Shown piece after piece: positions 17,621 through 25,841 of a DNA stretch of 64,000 bases; position 1 is the first letter of the stretch, and every line of letters begins with the position of its first letter. The position numbers and the translations under genes were made by a program. Origin of the DNA: an uncultured Pelosinus sp. (GTDB lineage Bacteria > Bacillota > Negativicutes > UMGS1260). Location: positions 54,832-118,831 of the forward strand of contig URQW01000002.1 in assembly GCA_900550105.1 (NCBI GenBank), in the 5' to 3' direction. Below the pieces are notes generated by a model. The model was not told the DNA's origin. It did no database searches and worked only from the letters and a program-made list of their open reading frames with translations.

Positions 17621-18391
17621 TTAAAAGCTTGAGCCAAGGCTGAAAAAGATCCCGCGCAACTCAACGCGTTTTTTATCATCATCAGTCTTCGCGGTTTGCA
17701 ACCGTTCGGCACGATACCCAACCTTTAACCCCAACTGATTTCCCATCGGAACTTTCATTCCGAATTCATATTGCCAATTGCCGCCGTTTCCCAAAGTCAC
17801 AGGCAATACTTCTGCAAAATAATTCACACCTCGCGCATTTACACTCTCCCAACCCCAACCGATATTGAGACAATTCAAGGCAGCATCAGATGTCCGATTC
17901 AAGGCGGCTGTCGTATCGGTTAAACGAGTCTTAATATTACCGTGGTTATACTGGTAAATTGTCGCGATTTTACCACTCTCTGTTACTTTTTCATTGCGAA
18001 AACCAAAATGCAGCACATTCACCTTCACTTCGCTATCCACATGATTGCCCTGACCAAAAACCCCGCCGCCATAAGTAAAGTTCTGCGAAAGCTGCTTTGA
18101 TCCGTTATACTTTACATCTGTATTGCTAAGGAAAAAACTCTGATGATCCTCATTGCCATACTTCAGGGTCAAACCAGCAAGGCTTTTTTTCTCGGAAAAG
18201 CCCAAATCATTTTTCAAATGAATCGTCGATCCCTTGCCTGACCGAATTGTGCTGTTATTCGTTATCGATGGTTGCCAAACATCGGCATCAACAGCAATCG
18301 CGTTGGCGCCAGCAACCCCCATCGAACTGCAAGATACAATTGCCGCCGAAAAAACGGCAGCAATCTGTTTTAATTGTTTGTCTCGTTTCAT
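17621..18391 (-). CDS. Putative outer-membrane beta-barrel protein
   Basis: 256 residues, not recognised as a named family. The start at 18391 follows AAGGAG by 9 nt. A cleavable signal peptide is evident (KRDKQLKQ, hydrophobic AAVFSAAIVSCSS, cut after AGANA). The mature part is rich in alternating polar/aromatic strands (LAGLTLKYGN, KVNVLHFGFRNE, GWGWESV, QYEFGMKVPMG, QLGLKVGYRAERL, VELRGIFFSLGSSF) and ends in Phe, the usual beta-barrel assembly signal. It therefore points to a diderm cell. It has its own promoter element identical in form to the one before the ECF sigma gene and follows the ABC genes, so it is probably part of that envelope response. Confidence 0.75.
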   Translation of the reverse strand: MKRDKQLKQIAAVFSAAIVSCSSMGVAGANAIAVDADVWQPSITNNSTIRSGKGSTIHLKNDLGFSEKKSLAGLTLKYGNEDHQSFFLSNTDVKYNGSKQLSQNFTYGGGVFGQGNHVDSEVKVNVLHFGFRNEKVTESGKIATIYQYNHGNIKTRLTDTTAALNRTSDAALNCLNIGWGWESVNARGVNYFAEVLPVTLGNGGNWQYEFGMKVPMGNQLGLKVGYRAERLQTAKTDDDKKRVELRGIFFSLGSSF

Positions 18392-18433
18392 TCTTTTTGA
18401 CTCCTTTGTCTGTTTTTCATACTTCACTGTAAT

Positions 18434-18458
18434 TACGACAAAGGAGGGACTTTGGTTC
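18434..18458 (-). promoter_or_regulatory. Predicted ECF-sigma promoter of the outer-membrane protein gene
   Basis: On the minus strand GAACC (18458-18454), 16 bp, CGTA (18437-18434). This is the same pattern and spacing as the element before the ECF sigma gene at 23801-23825 and resembles Bacillus SigW-type promoters. The predicted transcript starts about 35 nt before the ATG at 18391. Confidence 0.7.
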
Positions 18459-20724
18459 ACGGTAACCAATCTTCCATGCGAAAAGCAAAGAAAGACAGAG
18501 AGAATGGCGCTTGTTTTTTAACCTGATCTTGATTGTCTAATTGTGCTGCAAGCGTTTGCTGACAACGAGTCAAAGTTAGCTTTTCCTCTGGACTCCAGGA
18601 AACTTGCGCCGTAGTTTTTGCCAAAGCCGTTGAAAACTGCGCCTCTGATAAAGTTCCTGTCTGGTCATAAACAACATAGAGTTCCTGTATAAACGCCTTA
18701 AACGCCCTGGAATCTTTTGTCTGCACTGCATCAAGAATCATAAAAACATTATTTGCTACAGGTCCGCTCAATAAAAAAGGCTCTACAAAATCGTCACGAG
18801 TCCCCTTGGGATAGGTCTTTTCTTGATGAAGGTTATATAAATAGGCCATAACAGCTTCAGGAATTGAACCACCACGCCACTGACTGCTCTCTGCCGTCAT
18901 ATCATTCTGCCACCAATGCTGCAGCGCAGCAATAGTGTACTTATTTTTCTGAATCTCACGCAAAAATTGGAAGGGCTTATAAACGCCATAGTCGTTTTCC
19001 CCAATCACTGTTGTTTGATAGAGAGTAAGCCCCTTTATCGGTTGTCCAGCGCTGTTGGAGCCAAAGGATTGCGGTACTTCAATGATGGTACTTGGCAACG
19101 CCGCCCCGTCTCCGCCTTTGGCAATCCAGCTGTCATAAAACCAAGACGGCTCAGCAAGTTCCTGCAATGCTTCATTTTTTCGCATCTGATCCCAGGAAAA
19201 GGTATACACAGTGACCGGTTTTGCTTGCCCAGGAATCTCCGCTTCGGATCGTACATAGGGACCGGCAATCACAAATAAATTGCGTCCCTTGGGCGAGTAA
19301 AACCGATAGCACGTTTGATTCGCTGCCGTTTTAGTCTCTTGACCAACTAAAGGAAGGTTCGTGGCAATAGTCAAATCACTGCAATCCATTGTCACGGTTA
19401 GCTGAAAGGGCACGGCCTCATGGAAAGCAGGCTGCGCCCAAAGCGTCACCTCTTGCTGCTTCGTCCAGGGGTTTTCATAAGTTCCCTGTTTATAAAGCAC
19501 CTGCTGTCCCGGTATAGGATACCAAGCATAGGCGCTGCGCAGCAACGAAAAATCACTGCTGATTCGGTTAATAACGCCGCGTGGCTGCGCCAACCGATCA
19601 TTAAAGGACTCATCCACTCTACCGCCATAAACGATGGAAAGCGTCAACTCACCAGTTCCCTTCACTGCAGGCGGTACCTCTATAAAAAGATAGGCTCCCT
19701 GCCGCTGCCACGGTAAATCTCTGCCGTCACTTGTTTGAACAGTCTGTACTGTTAAATAAGGTCGCAAGGTAAATACAAGTTCTTGCGCTGTCATCCCCAT
19801 TCGACCATGTATCGTCGCAGTAGCTGCTAAATAGCCTGCCTTGGTGTCAAGATTAAGCGCCAAATCATAAGACTCTAGCTGTAAGACGGCCTGTTCTTCT
19901 GCCGTTACTTCCGTAGCGGCCACTGCCACGGCTTGTCGAAAAGCAGCTTCACTTCGCTCAATAGCCGCCCGTGTTTCAAAGCTGCCATAAAGAGCCATGC
20001 AACAAATCACCAAAAAGAACCAGCCCCAAATTCTCTCCTGGCGAATTGACTCCTGACGCCGCAGCATAGCCGCCAGAATGACCAGCCAAAGCGACAGAAA
20101 AGCTGCTGCAATTTGAGTAACAGCAAGAGAAAATATTAACTGCCAATCTGTAAAAAAGAAGCTCAGCGCCGACGGCGCCGTAGGCAACATCAAGCCAAAT
20201 CCCCACAAAGCAAACCGTATGCTATAAGGTAAATAGCTGAGATTGTCAGCAAGAACCGTTCCAATGACCCAGTAAAAAATAGCCAGCAAATAAAGCCAAC
20301 CGCTTCTGCCGCCGCAAAGCGACGACATAAAAAAAACAAACCCGATTGCACAAAAAGCCATGATTGCATACTGGAAAGTGAGCAGCGCTAGTGCCATGGT
20401 ATGCTGCAGAAAAAACTCAGGTCCTAACGGCCATAGGCTAATAACAATAACCATACAGGGCCATAAACATAACAAAAACAAAAATAAGACGGCAACGCGA
20501 ATCGCAATTAGCTGCCACGCCTTGTAACTGTAAGAGTTTAGTAGAAAGTTTACGCCCTTGCGACGGTCTTCTGTTACACTTTGAATCACGAGTAGCTGCA
20601 GTAATAAAATCTCCGTACTGGGAAATAAGATAGCTACTATGGCCAAAACAGCCAGCAAACAGATGAGGCGATTTCGAATCAGCCGTTTATACTCAAAACT
20701 AGCTAAATCCTTTAAATATGCCAC
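18457..20724 (-). CDS. ABC-2-type permease fused to a degenerate M1 aminopeptidase-like domain
   Basis: 755-residue membrane protein. Residues 1 to about 260 hold six or seven transmembrane segments of an ABC-2-type permease. From about 290 onward the sequence has the beta-rich N-terminal domain and the peptidase-like domain of M1 metallopeptidases, but at the place of the zinc motif HExxHxWW it reads IAALQHWWQND (around residue 610), so both zinc histidines and the catalytic Glu are missing; EAVMAYLY matches the distal Glu region. The domain is thus expected to bind, not cut. It overlaps the upstream ATPase gene by 13 bp and is translated with it. Confidence 0.8.
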   Translation of the reverse strand: MAYLKDLASFEYKRLIRNRLICLLAVLAIVAILFPSTEILLLQLLVIQSVTEDRRKGVNFLLNSYSYKAWQLIAIRVAVLFLFLLCLWPCMVIVISLWPLGPEFFLQHTMALALLTFQYAIMAFCAIGFVFFMSSLCGGRSGWLYLLAIFYWVIGTVLADNLSYLPYSIRFALWGFGLMLPTAPSALSFFFTDWQLIFSLAVTQIAAAFLSLWLVILAAMLRRQESIRQERIWGWFFLVICCMALYGSFETRAAIERSEAAFRQAVAVAATEVTAEEQAVLQLESYDLALNLDTKAGYLAATATIHGRMGMTAQELVFTLRPYLTVQTVQTSDGRDLPWQRQGAYLFIEVPPAVKGTGELTLSIVYGGRVDESFNDRLAQPRGVINRISSDFSLLRSAYAWYPIPGQQVLYKQGTYENPWTKQQEVTLWAQPAFHEAVPFQLTVTMDCSDLTIATNLPLVGQETKTAANQTCYRFYSPKGRNLFVIAGPYVRSEAEIPGQAKPVTVYTFSWDQMRKNEALQELAEPSWFYDSWIAKGGDGAALPSTIIEVPQSFGSNSAGQPIKGLTLYQTTVIGENDYGVYKPFQFLREIQKNKYTIAALQHWWQNDMTAESSQWRGGSIPEAVMAYLYNLHQEKTYPKGTRDDFVEPFLLSGPVANNVFMILDAVQTKDSRAFKAFIQELYVVYDQTGTLSEAQFSTALAKTTAQVSWSPEEKLTLTRCQQTLAAQLDNQDQVKKQAPFSLSFFAFRMEDWLP

Positions 20725-21479
20725 TTTTTTGCCTCCTGCAAAACAGCTTCATAGCCTTTTTCTAGCAGAAAAGTCCAATGTTCCCAGGAACCTCTTTGCT
20801 GTTTCATTCTTACCAAAGCCGTAAGTTCTCCCGCTTTTGCAGCCAATTCAACAACAGTCCCATCAAACCCAATTCGGCCCTCTTGCATTACAAGAACCCG
20901 ATCTGACAAGAAAGCTGTCTGCACATCACTGTCAGCAATCAAAATAGCCTGCTGTGCCCCGCGCTTTACCAAAATTTTAGCCAATAAATTTCTTTCTTCC
21001 GGATCAAGACTCATAAACGGCGCATCGAGAAAAAGTAGTGGCTTACCAACGACTAACGCCTGCCCAACAGCAATTTTTTGGCGCATTCCCGGCGAAAAAG
21101 AGCTAAGCCGTTGCCCTTGCCTGCCGCTTATGCCCAATTCAGTTAACAACGCTGTAATGCGTTGCTTTCGTTCCTTGGCAGAAACAACGCCCTGTAAAAG
21201 AGCGCTATATTCAAGCATCTCTTCGGCTGAAAAAACATCATACAAGCCGTAATGTTGCGGCAAGTAAGCGCATAAATTCCGCCGTTCCGGTGCAGTTACC
21301 GCTTTTCCATCAAAAAAGATTTTTCCCTGCGTCGGCTCGCTTCCGCCTGCCAGTATCTGTAGCAAGCGACTCTTTCCAGCCCCAGGTGGTCCCAAGAGGA
21401 GCGTAACTCCCCCATCCGCCCGTACCGTTATCGCCGCCTGCCCAACTTGCATCTGCACCTTCTCTAATCGAATTTTCAT
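20712..21479 (-). CDS. ABC transporter ATPase with degenerate catalytic site
   Basis: 255-residue ATP-binding subunit. Walker A GPPGAGKS and a signature-like FSPGMRQK are present, but the Walker B Glu is replaced (LLFLDAP instead of LDEP) and the switch His is lost (LIADSDVQ). Hydrolysis at its own site is therefore unlikely. The ATG at 21479 overlaps the stop of the preceding ATPase gene (TAATG), which marks tight coupling. With the canonical partner it would form an asymmetric heterodimer of the kind known from several exporters. The upstream extension of the open frame is not supported. Confidence 0.88.
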   Translation of the reverse strand: MKIRLEKVQMQVGQAAITVRADGGVTLLLGPPGAGKSRLLQILAGGSEPTQGKIFFDGKAVTAPERRNLCAYLPQHYGLYDVFSAEEMLEYSALLQGVVSAKERKQRITALLTELGISGRQGQRLSSFSPGMRQKIAVGQALVVGKPLLFLDAPFMSLDPEERNLLAKILVKRGAQQAILIADSDVQTAFLSDRVLVMQEGRIGFDGTVVELAAKAGELTALVRMKQQRGSWEHWTFLLEKGYEAVLQEAKKWHI

Positions 21480-22393
21480 TACAAACGCGGCCTTTCTCTG
21501 CATCGAATTTCTTGCAGCCAAAAAAAGTAGGCTTTTTCTAGCGACGGGTCAACAGCCTTTATGCCTTCGATTGGCGGTTTCTCCCGACCAATAATCGTAT
21601 ATTGACAAAATTCACCGTAATACCGGACCAGACTTGTATCCCCATAAACCGATTCCCAAAACAACCAATCTTCTTTTGGCATCGTGCCCGTCCAAACTGC
21701 GCCCTGCGCTTTGGCGCAAAAAAGATTGGCAGCGCCGATAAACTCTAAATTCCCCGCTACCAAGAGCAAAATTCTGGCTATCGGCAATGCATCAAATACA
21801 TGCGTACTTAAGATCACCAATCTAGTTTCAGCCAGCCGCAGCAAAAGTCCATGAATCTGCATTCTTTCCTGCTCATCTAGTCCAGCATAAGGCTCATCAA
21901 GAATCAAAACAGACGGATCATTGAGCAGAGCCTGAGCTAAACCAAGACGCTGTCGTAGCGGCTGCGACCAAGCAGATACTTTCCGATCCAGCCAAGACTC
22001 AAGTGAAAAAAGCTCAGCTACCTCGTTCACCCGTTGCACTACCATAGCTGCGGCAAGACCTTTCAGTCTCGCAAAATAGCCTAAGAAGTCTCTTCCCGTC
22101 ATATGCTCATACACACCAAATATCTGGGGTAAATAGCCCAGCTTTGCTCGATAGAAACGAGCTTGTTTTTCTAGTGAGCGACCATTCCACCAAATCCGCC
22201 CCTGCTGCGGTGGCAAAAGTCCGGCCAACAACCGCAACAAAGTCGTTTTTCCGGCTCCATTTGGCCCCACTAGTATATATAAGCCTCTCTCTAACTCAAA
22301 AGACAAATGATCAATACCAAAACCACTCTTAGAAAAACGAAGGCTTACCTGATCCATAACTAACTGCCCAGATAAATACTTAGAATCATTCAT
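21479..22393 (-). CDS. ABC transporter ATPase with canonical catalytic site
   Basis: 304-residue subunit with Walker A GPNGAGKTT, Q-loop PQIFGVYEHMTG, Walker B LILDEPYAGLD and switch His STHVFDA. Its signature motif is WSQPLRQR rather than LSGGQ. Because ATP sites form between the Walker motifs of one subunit and the signature of the other, this subunit's Walker motifs pair with the FSPGM of its partner to make the active site. The C-terminal 80 residues are an extra domain. The start overlaps the preceding gene by 8 bp (ATGAATGA), with a GGTGAGG ribosome binding site. Confidence 0.9.
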   Translation of the reverse strand: MNDSKYLSGQLVMDQVSLRFSKSGFGIDHLSFELERGLYILVGPNGAGKTTLLRLLAGLLPPQQGRIWWNGRSLEKQARFYRAKLGYLPQIFGVYEHMTGRDFLGYFARLKGLAAAMVVQRVNEVAELFSLESWLDRKVSAWSQPLRQRLGLAQALLNDPSVLILDEPYAGLDEQERMQIHGLLLRLAETRLVILSTHVFDALPIARILLLVAGNLEFIGAANLFCAKAQGAVWTGTMPKEDWLFWESVYGDTSLVRYYGEFCQYTIIGREKPPIEGIKAVDPSLEKAYFFWLQEIRCRERPRL

Positions 22394-23228
22394 TGGCCTC
22401 ACCTGGCCCCACCAACAAATCACTGCCGCGTCGTAAAGTGGCGACAGCTAAAACAATACCAATAATACAACCTAAGCAATCAGCCCACAAAGCAGCCTGC
22501 TGCGGTAATAACAGCCGCAACAAAAACTCGCCTTTCCCAGCCGCTAACTGCCAAACCCAAAGCGCCATCGCTAAAATCATGCCGCCAGTAACGCCCCAGC
22601 GAAGCGAAGCTGCCAGATTGACTCCTAAAATAAAAAACAATGGTCCTAGCCAGCTAAGTACCGCTTCCCCTACCATAACTCTTTCTCTGGTCGTTATCAT
22701 CGGCATCGCCAAACAACTAATGATAATGGTATACCCCAAAACGACCACAAGACGGGCTGTTGCAATTTGCGCCGGCGTATAAAGACATACAGCCTCCATT
22801 TCAGCCATTTTGTTTTGTCTGGCCCGAAACTCATAAAAAACTGTTAAAATCCCTAATAAAGGTGATCCATTCGTCAAAAAGACAAGTTGATTTCCCGACA
22901 AATGACCTGTAAGCCAAAAACATAAGAAGAACAAGACCATCGTGACTAGCATAAAGGGCTTGCTAAGCAGAGCCGCCTGCGGTTGCAATAGACGAAATAG
23001 GTCATTAAGCCACTCATAAAACCCGCTTGAATTTACTTCAGATTGTTCTAGCTGTTCAGCGGCAAATGTCGGCTTTAAAAAAGCAATTAAGTTCTTTGTA
23101 TCGGCTTCAGATGGAGCGTGCAGCTTATACCGATCCAGTTGCTCCATCGTCTTGATTAATTCACGATCTAGCGGATCTTCATCTAATTCATGAAGAATTT
23201 GCTTCTTTTTATCGAATGGCTGCATCAT
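22386..23228 (-). CDS. Membrane protein co-encoded with the ECF sigma factor, possible anti-sigma factor
   Basis: 280 residues. The first 90 or so are charged and soluble (KKKQILHELDEDPLDRELIKTMEQLDRY), then about six hydrophobic segments starting near residue 92 (PFMLVTMVLFFLCFWLTG). It has no zinc-finger HxxxCxxC motif. It overlaps the 3' end of the sigma gene by 20 bp and the next ATPase gene by 8 bp. Position and shape suit a membrane anti-sigma factor, as in other ECF operons, or a second permease subunit. Neither role is shown by a diagnostic motif. Confidence 0.7.
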   Translation of the reverse strand: MMQPFDKKKQILHELDEDPLDRELIKTMEQLDRYKLHAPSEADTKNLIAFLKPTFAAEQLEQSEVNSSGFYEWLNDLFRLLQPQAALLSKPFMLVTMVLFFLCFWLTGHLSGNQLVFLTNGSPLLGILTVFYEFRARQNKMAEMEAVCLYTPAQIATARLVVVLGYTIIISCLAMPMITTRERVMVGEAVLSWLGPLFFILGVNLAASLRWGVTGGMILAMALWVWQLAAGKGEFLLRLLLPQQAALWADCLGCIIGIVLAVATLRRGSDLLVGPGEANE

Positions 23229-23775
23229 GAAATATCGCCTCCTTTGCCAGTAGGTCTCTGACGCGATGCAACGCCGTCGACAACCGCGACTTGACGGTTC
23301 CCTGCGGTATATTCATCATTTGCGCAATTTCACTGAGTTTTAACTCTTGATAATAGCGTAGTACTAACACCTCTCGATGCATTGGGGCAAGAAAATCCAA
23401 GGCCTGCTCCACGATCTGTTTATCCTCCTGAGCTGCGACAAGGTCTTCTAGCTCTGGCTCATAATCAGGGATTGATTCTGCTTCATCAAACAATACGCTG
23501 TCGTGACGTACATAAGCCTTTTTCAAGTAATCTTTAAAGGTATTGGAGGCAATTGTATAAATCCAAGGTCGAAACAGTCGTTGCGTCTCATAAGTATCAA
23601 GATTGCGGAAAACCTTGAGAAACACGTCTTGCACCAAATCCTGCGCCCGATGAAAATCGCAGCCCATCCGTACAACATAACTGTGAATCGGCCCGTGATA
23701 GCGGCTTACGAGAGCCTCAAACGCCGCTTCATCACCATTTCTAATTTTCTGCACTAAAATTTCATCTGATATCAT
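23209..23775 (-). CDS. ECF-family RNA polymerase sigma factor
   Basis: 188-residue sigma factor with region 2 (EAAFEALVSRYHGPIHSYVV, DLVQDVFLKVFRNLDTYE, RPWIYTIASNTFKDYLKK) and region 4 (LDFLAPMHREVLVLRYYQEL, IAQMMNIPQGTVKSRLSTAL). No region 3, so ECF. It resembles Bacillus SigW in region 2.4 and region 4 by eye. A promoter of ECF form lies 25 nt upstream, consistent with autoregulation. The operon continues into the membrane protein, two ABC ATPases and the permease. Confidence 0.94.
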   Translation of the reverse strand: MISDEILVQKIRNGDEAAFEALVSRYHGPIHSYVVRMGCDFHRAQDLVQDVFLKVFRNLDTYETQRLFRPWIYTIASNTFKDYLKKAYVRHDSVLFDEAESIPDYEPELEDLVAAQEDKQIVEQALDFLAPMHREVLVLRYYQELKLSEIAQMMNIPQGTVKSRLSTALHRVRDLLAKEAIFHDAAIR

Positions 23776-23800
23776 AGATCATCACCCGTTCTACTTCTAC

Positions 23801-23825
23801 TACGAGTTCCGATGAAAAAAGGTTC
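23801..23825 (-). promoter_or_regulatory. Predicted autoregulatory ECF promoter of the sigma operon
   Basis: On the minus strand GAACC (23825-23821), 16 bp, CGTA (23804-23801), followed by the sigma-factor start 25 nt on. Bacillus SigW promoters have TGAAAC, 16-17 bp, CGTA, including the T-rich stretch after the -35 that is also seen here. Confidence 0.75.
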
Positions 23826-23836
23826 GGATAAGCATA

Positions 23837-23875
23837 AAAAAACCGCCTCTGCTACTACAAGCATAGTCGGTTTTT
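23837..23875 (-). terminator. Terminator of the YaiI/YqxD gene
   Basis: AAAACCG and CGGTTTTT enclose an inner TGCT/AGCA stem, and a seven-T run follows on the minus strand. It insulates the sigma operon that starts just after it. Confidence 0.85.
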
Positions 23876-23926
23876 CCTTCATTGGCAATTTCTAGTACAC
23901 TTTCGCTGACGGGGTACTTCCTGTTG

Positions 23927-24373
23927 TCATAAATCAGAAATTACTCGATTTATTATGATTTCTAAATGTGCAGCAAATCGTTGATCCTGTTCTTTCGTAC
24001 GCTTACTAGGCCCTTTGGTCCGACCGCCACCACGCCGATATTTCGCTTTGATCTCTCGCTCTTCCAGTAAAAAATCAATGGTTTCCGCGCGATATTCTGT
24101 GCCGGTCGGACTAATACAAGCCGCCCCTTTCGCCAACACCATCGAAGCCAAGCCCCAGTCCTGAGTCACAATAACATCACCGGATTCCGTTAAATTAATG
24201 ATTTTCAGATCGGCTTCCTGTGACATACTCCCCACCGTTATATGGTTAGGAGAAACAATATTATGATTAAAGCTCGCGACAGTCATTACATCAATCGTAT
24301 GTTTTTTCCCTGCCGCAAGACAACACTCCAAGACAGGTCGCGGACAAGCATCGGCATCTATTACTATTTTCAT
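23927..24373 (-). CDS. YaiI/YqxD family (DUF188) protein
   Basis: 148-residue member of the UPF0178/DUF188 family, PIN-like fold. Characteristic segments are [44 protein letters not shown] and [11 protein letters not shown]. The acidic residues of the first two segments resemble PIN-domain metal ligands, but no enzymatic activity is established for the family as far as I know. The ATG at 24373 follows GGTGGG and matches the family N-terminus; the frame opens 11 codons earlier without support. Confidence 0.92.
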   Translation of the reverse strand: MKIVIDADACPRPVLECCLAAGKKHTIDVMTVASFNHNIVSPNHITVGSMSQEADLKIINLTESGDVIVTQDWGLASMVLAKGAACISPTGTEYRAETIDFLLEEREIKAKYRRGGGRTKGPSKRTKEQDQRFAAHLEIIINRVISDL

Positions 24374-24517
24374 GGATTTCCCACCATTCCCAATATCTAG
24401 ACCCATTATACAATTTTAGAAGAAGTACAGCAAATTACCTTCATAGACCAAAGACTTCTCTCGCTAAAAAATAAGATTCCAGAGATTTTTGATCAAACTC
24501 TCTATGTATAAGCCAAT

Positions 24518-24545
24518 TGTTAAAACTATGTTAAGTTTCTGTTAA
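24518..24545 (+). promoter_or_regulatory. Three TGTTAA repeats at exact 11-bp spacing (Pho-box-like)
   Basis: TGTTAA occurs at 24518, 24529 and 24540, each start 11 bp after the previous. Tandem repeats with this period on one helix face are the hallmark of PhoB/PhoP-type regulator sites (E. coli CTGTCAT repeats; Bacillus TTAACA repeats, the complement of TGTTAA). They lie 90 nt before the channel-like gene and 144 nt before the divergent YaiI gene. Confidence 0.5.
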
Positions 24546-24634
24546 AACAGTCAATTGCCAGCAGGACTTTGTTTAACCTTGTCTAATTATACCTCTCACC
24601 ACATTTTTAACTAATTAAATCTATTAAAAGAGAG

Positions 24635-25753
24635 GTGTTATTCACGAAAGAGAGCTGGCAACGACTCACTAATGAAAGAAAGAAATTCCTCATACAGTTT
24701 TCTATCGGTATTCTAATTTTATATTCCTTTGTTACTTTCTTTAGTGCGCAAACCATGTACCAAAATAAACACCGCTCTGATATGAATCATGCTGCCAGAA
24801 TGAATCCGACTGGCGCCGAACCGGGAAAAACACCGCCTGATCCACTGCCAGAAAGCAACAACTACGTAAACGTTACTGTTGGCACCTACATTGAAGATGT
24901 TGACAGCTTCTCCATTAAGGACTCCTTCTGGAGCACAAATTTCTACATTTGGTTCCGGTGGAATGGCGATAAGGCTTTAGACCCTGGCGGTAAATTCGTC
25001 CTTGTCGACGGAATGATTAATAAAAAAGAGCTCATTGAAGAATACCATGGGCCTGATGGAGTAAACTACCAACGCTATCGCATTTCCGGGAAAATCATCA
25101 AATTCTTTGATACTTCCCGTGTCCCCATCGAAGATCATATGCTAAACATCTATGTGGAAGACGGTGCTCGCGATGGTGGCAAAATTCGCTACATAGCTGA
25201 TGAAACTTCCAACATCAGTTCAAGATTGAATATCCCAGGATACAAAATTACTAAGTCCAGCAATGTAGTAAAAACTCATAGTTATCGCTCTTCGTACGGT
25301 GATCCGAGACTTGACCCCAACACGAAAAAGACGTTCTCACAATATATTGCTGCCGTACAAATCAGCCGAAATGACTATGGTTTTTACATAAAAATTTTCT
25401 TGTCACTCTTCGCTGCCATTCTCCTGACACTCTCCAGTTTTTTTATCAAACCCTCTGATATTGGACCACGCTTTTCGCTGCCAACCGGCGCTTATTTCGG
25501 CGCTGTAGCCAATTCTTACGTGGCCAATTCCATTTTACCGCCGTCTGGCGCGTTCGGAATTGCTGACCATATTGCCGGCATTGGCCTATTTACCATTGGG
25601 TTATCCATCATCTTATCCTTATGTTCCCATTACTACTATGTCCGCAAGGACGAAAAAGACCTCTCCATCGTAATGGATCGCCTAATGTTCTTGATTGTTG
25701 GCGGTAGCTGCCTGATCGCGAACATCCTGATTCCCTTGTGCGCTCGCGGTTAA
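24635..25753 (+). CDS. Putative pentameric ligand-gated ion channel (Cys-loop-like) membrane protein
   Basis: 372 residues: an N-terminal transmembrane helix (about 18-40), an extracytoplasmic beta-rich domain (about 75-245, with VGTYIEDVDSFSIKD and FYIWFRWNGD), then four transmembrane helices (about 252-272, 278-303, 312-332, 348-368). FYIWFRW resembles the beta2 strand of pentameric channels, and the region YVANSILPPSGAFGIADHIAG matches by eye the M2-M3 turn of GLIC (AFNILVETNLP). The extra N-terminal helix is unusual. The start is uncertain: the GTG at 24635 overlaps the only purine-rich stretch (AGAGAGGTG). The ligand is unknown. Confidence 0.55.
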   Translation: MLFTKESWQRLTNERKKFLIQFSIGILILYSFVTFFSAQTMYQNKHRSDMNHAARMNPTGAEPGKTPPDPLPESNNYVNVTVGTYIEDVDSFSIKDSFWSTNFYIWFRWNGDKALDPGGKFVLVDGMINKKELIEEYHGPDGVNYQRYRISGKIIKFFDTSRVPIEDHMLNIYVEDGARDGGKIRYIADETSNISSRLNIPGYKITKSSNVVKTHSYRSSYGDPRLDPNTKKTFSQYIAAVQISRNDYGFYIKIFLSLFAAILLTLSSFFIKPSDIGPRFSLPTGAYFGAVANSYVANSILPPSGAFGIADHIAGIGLFTIGLSIILSLCSHYYYVRKDEKDLSIVMDRLMFLIVGGSCLIANILIPLCARG

Positions 25754-25783
25754 TCGTAAATACCACACATCTGTCTGGTATAA

Positions 25784-25830
25784 AAAGCAGCCCTTGGTTC
25801 TTCCGCAAAGAAGAATCAAGGGCTTGCTTT
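25784..25830. terminator. Convergent terminator
   Basis: AAAGCAGCCCTTG-TTCTT pairs with AAGAA-CAAGGGC-GCTTT. It lies between the ends of the channel-like gene and the aconitase-family gene and is flanked by T/A runs on both sides. Confidence 0.8.
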
Positions 25831-25841
25831 CTGTCTCCATA

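Noticed and set aside
18457..20724. An active zinc aminopeptidase
   Set aside because: The HExxH motif is absent at the only place where the flanking residues fit the family.
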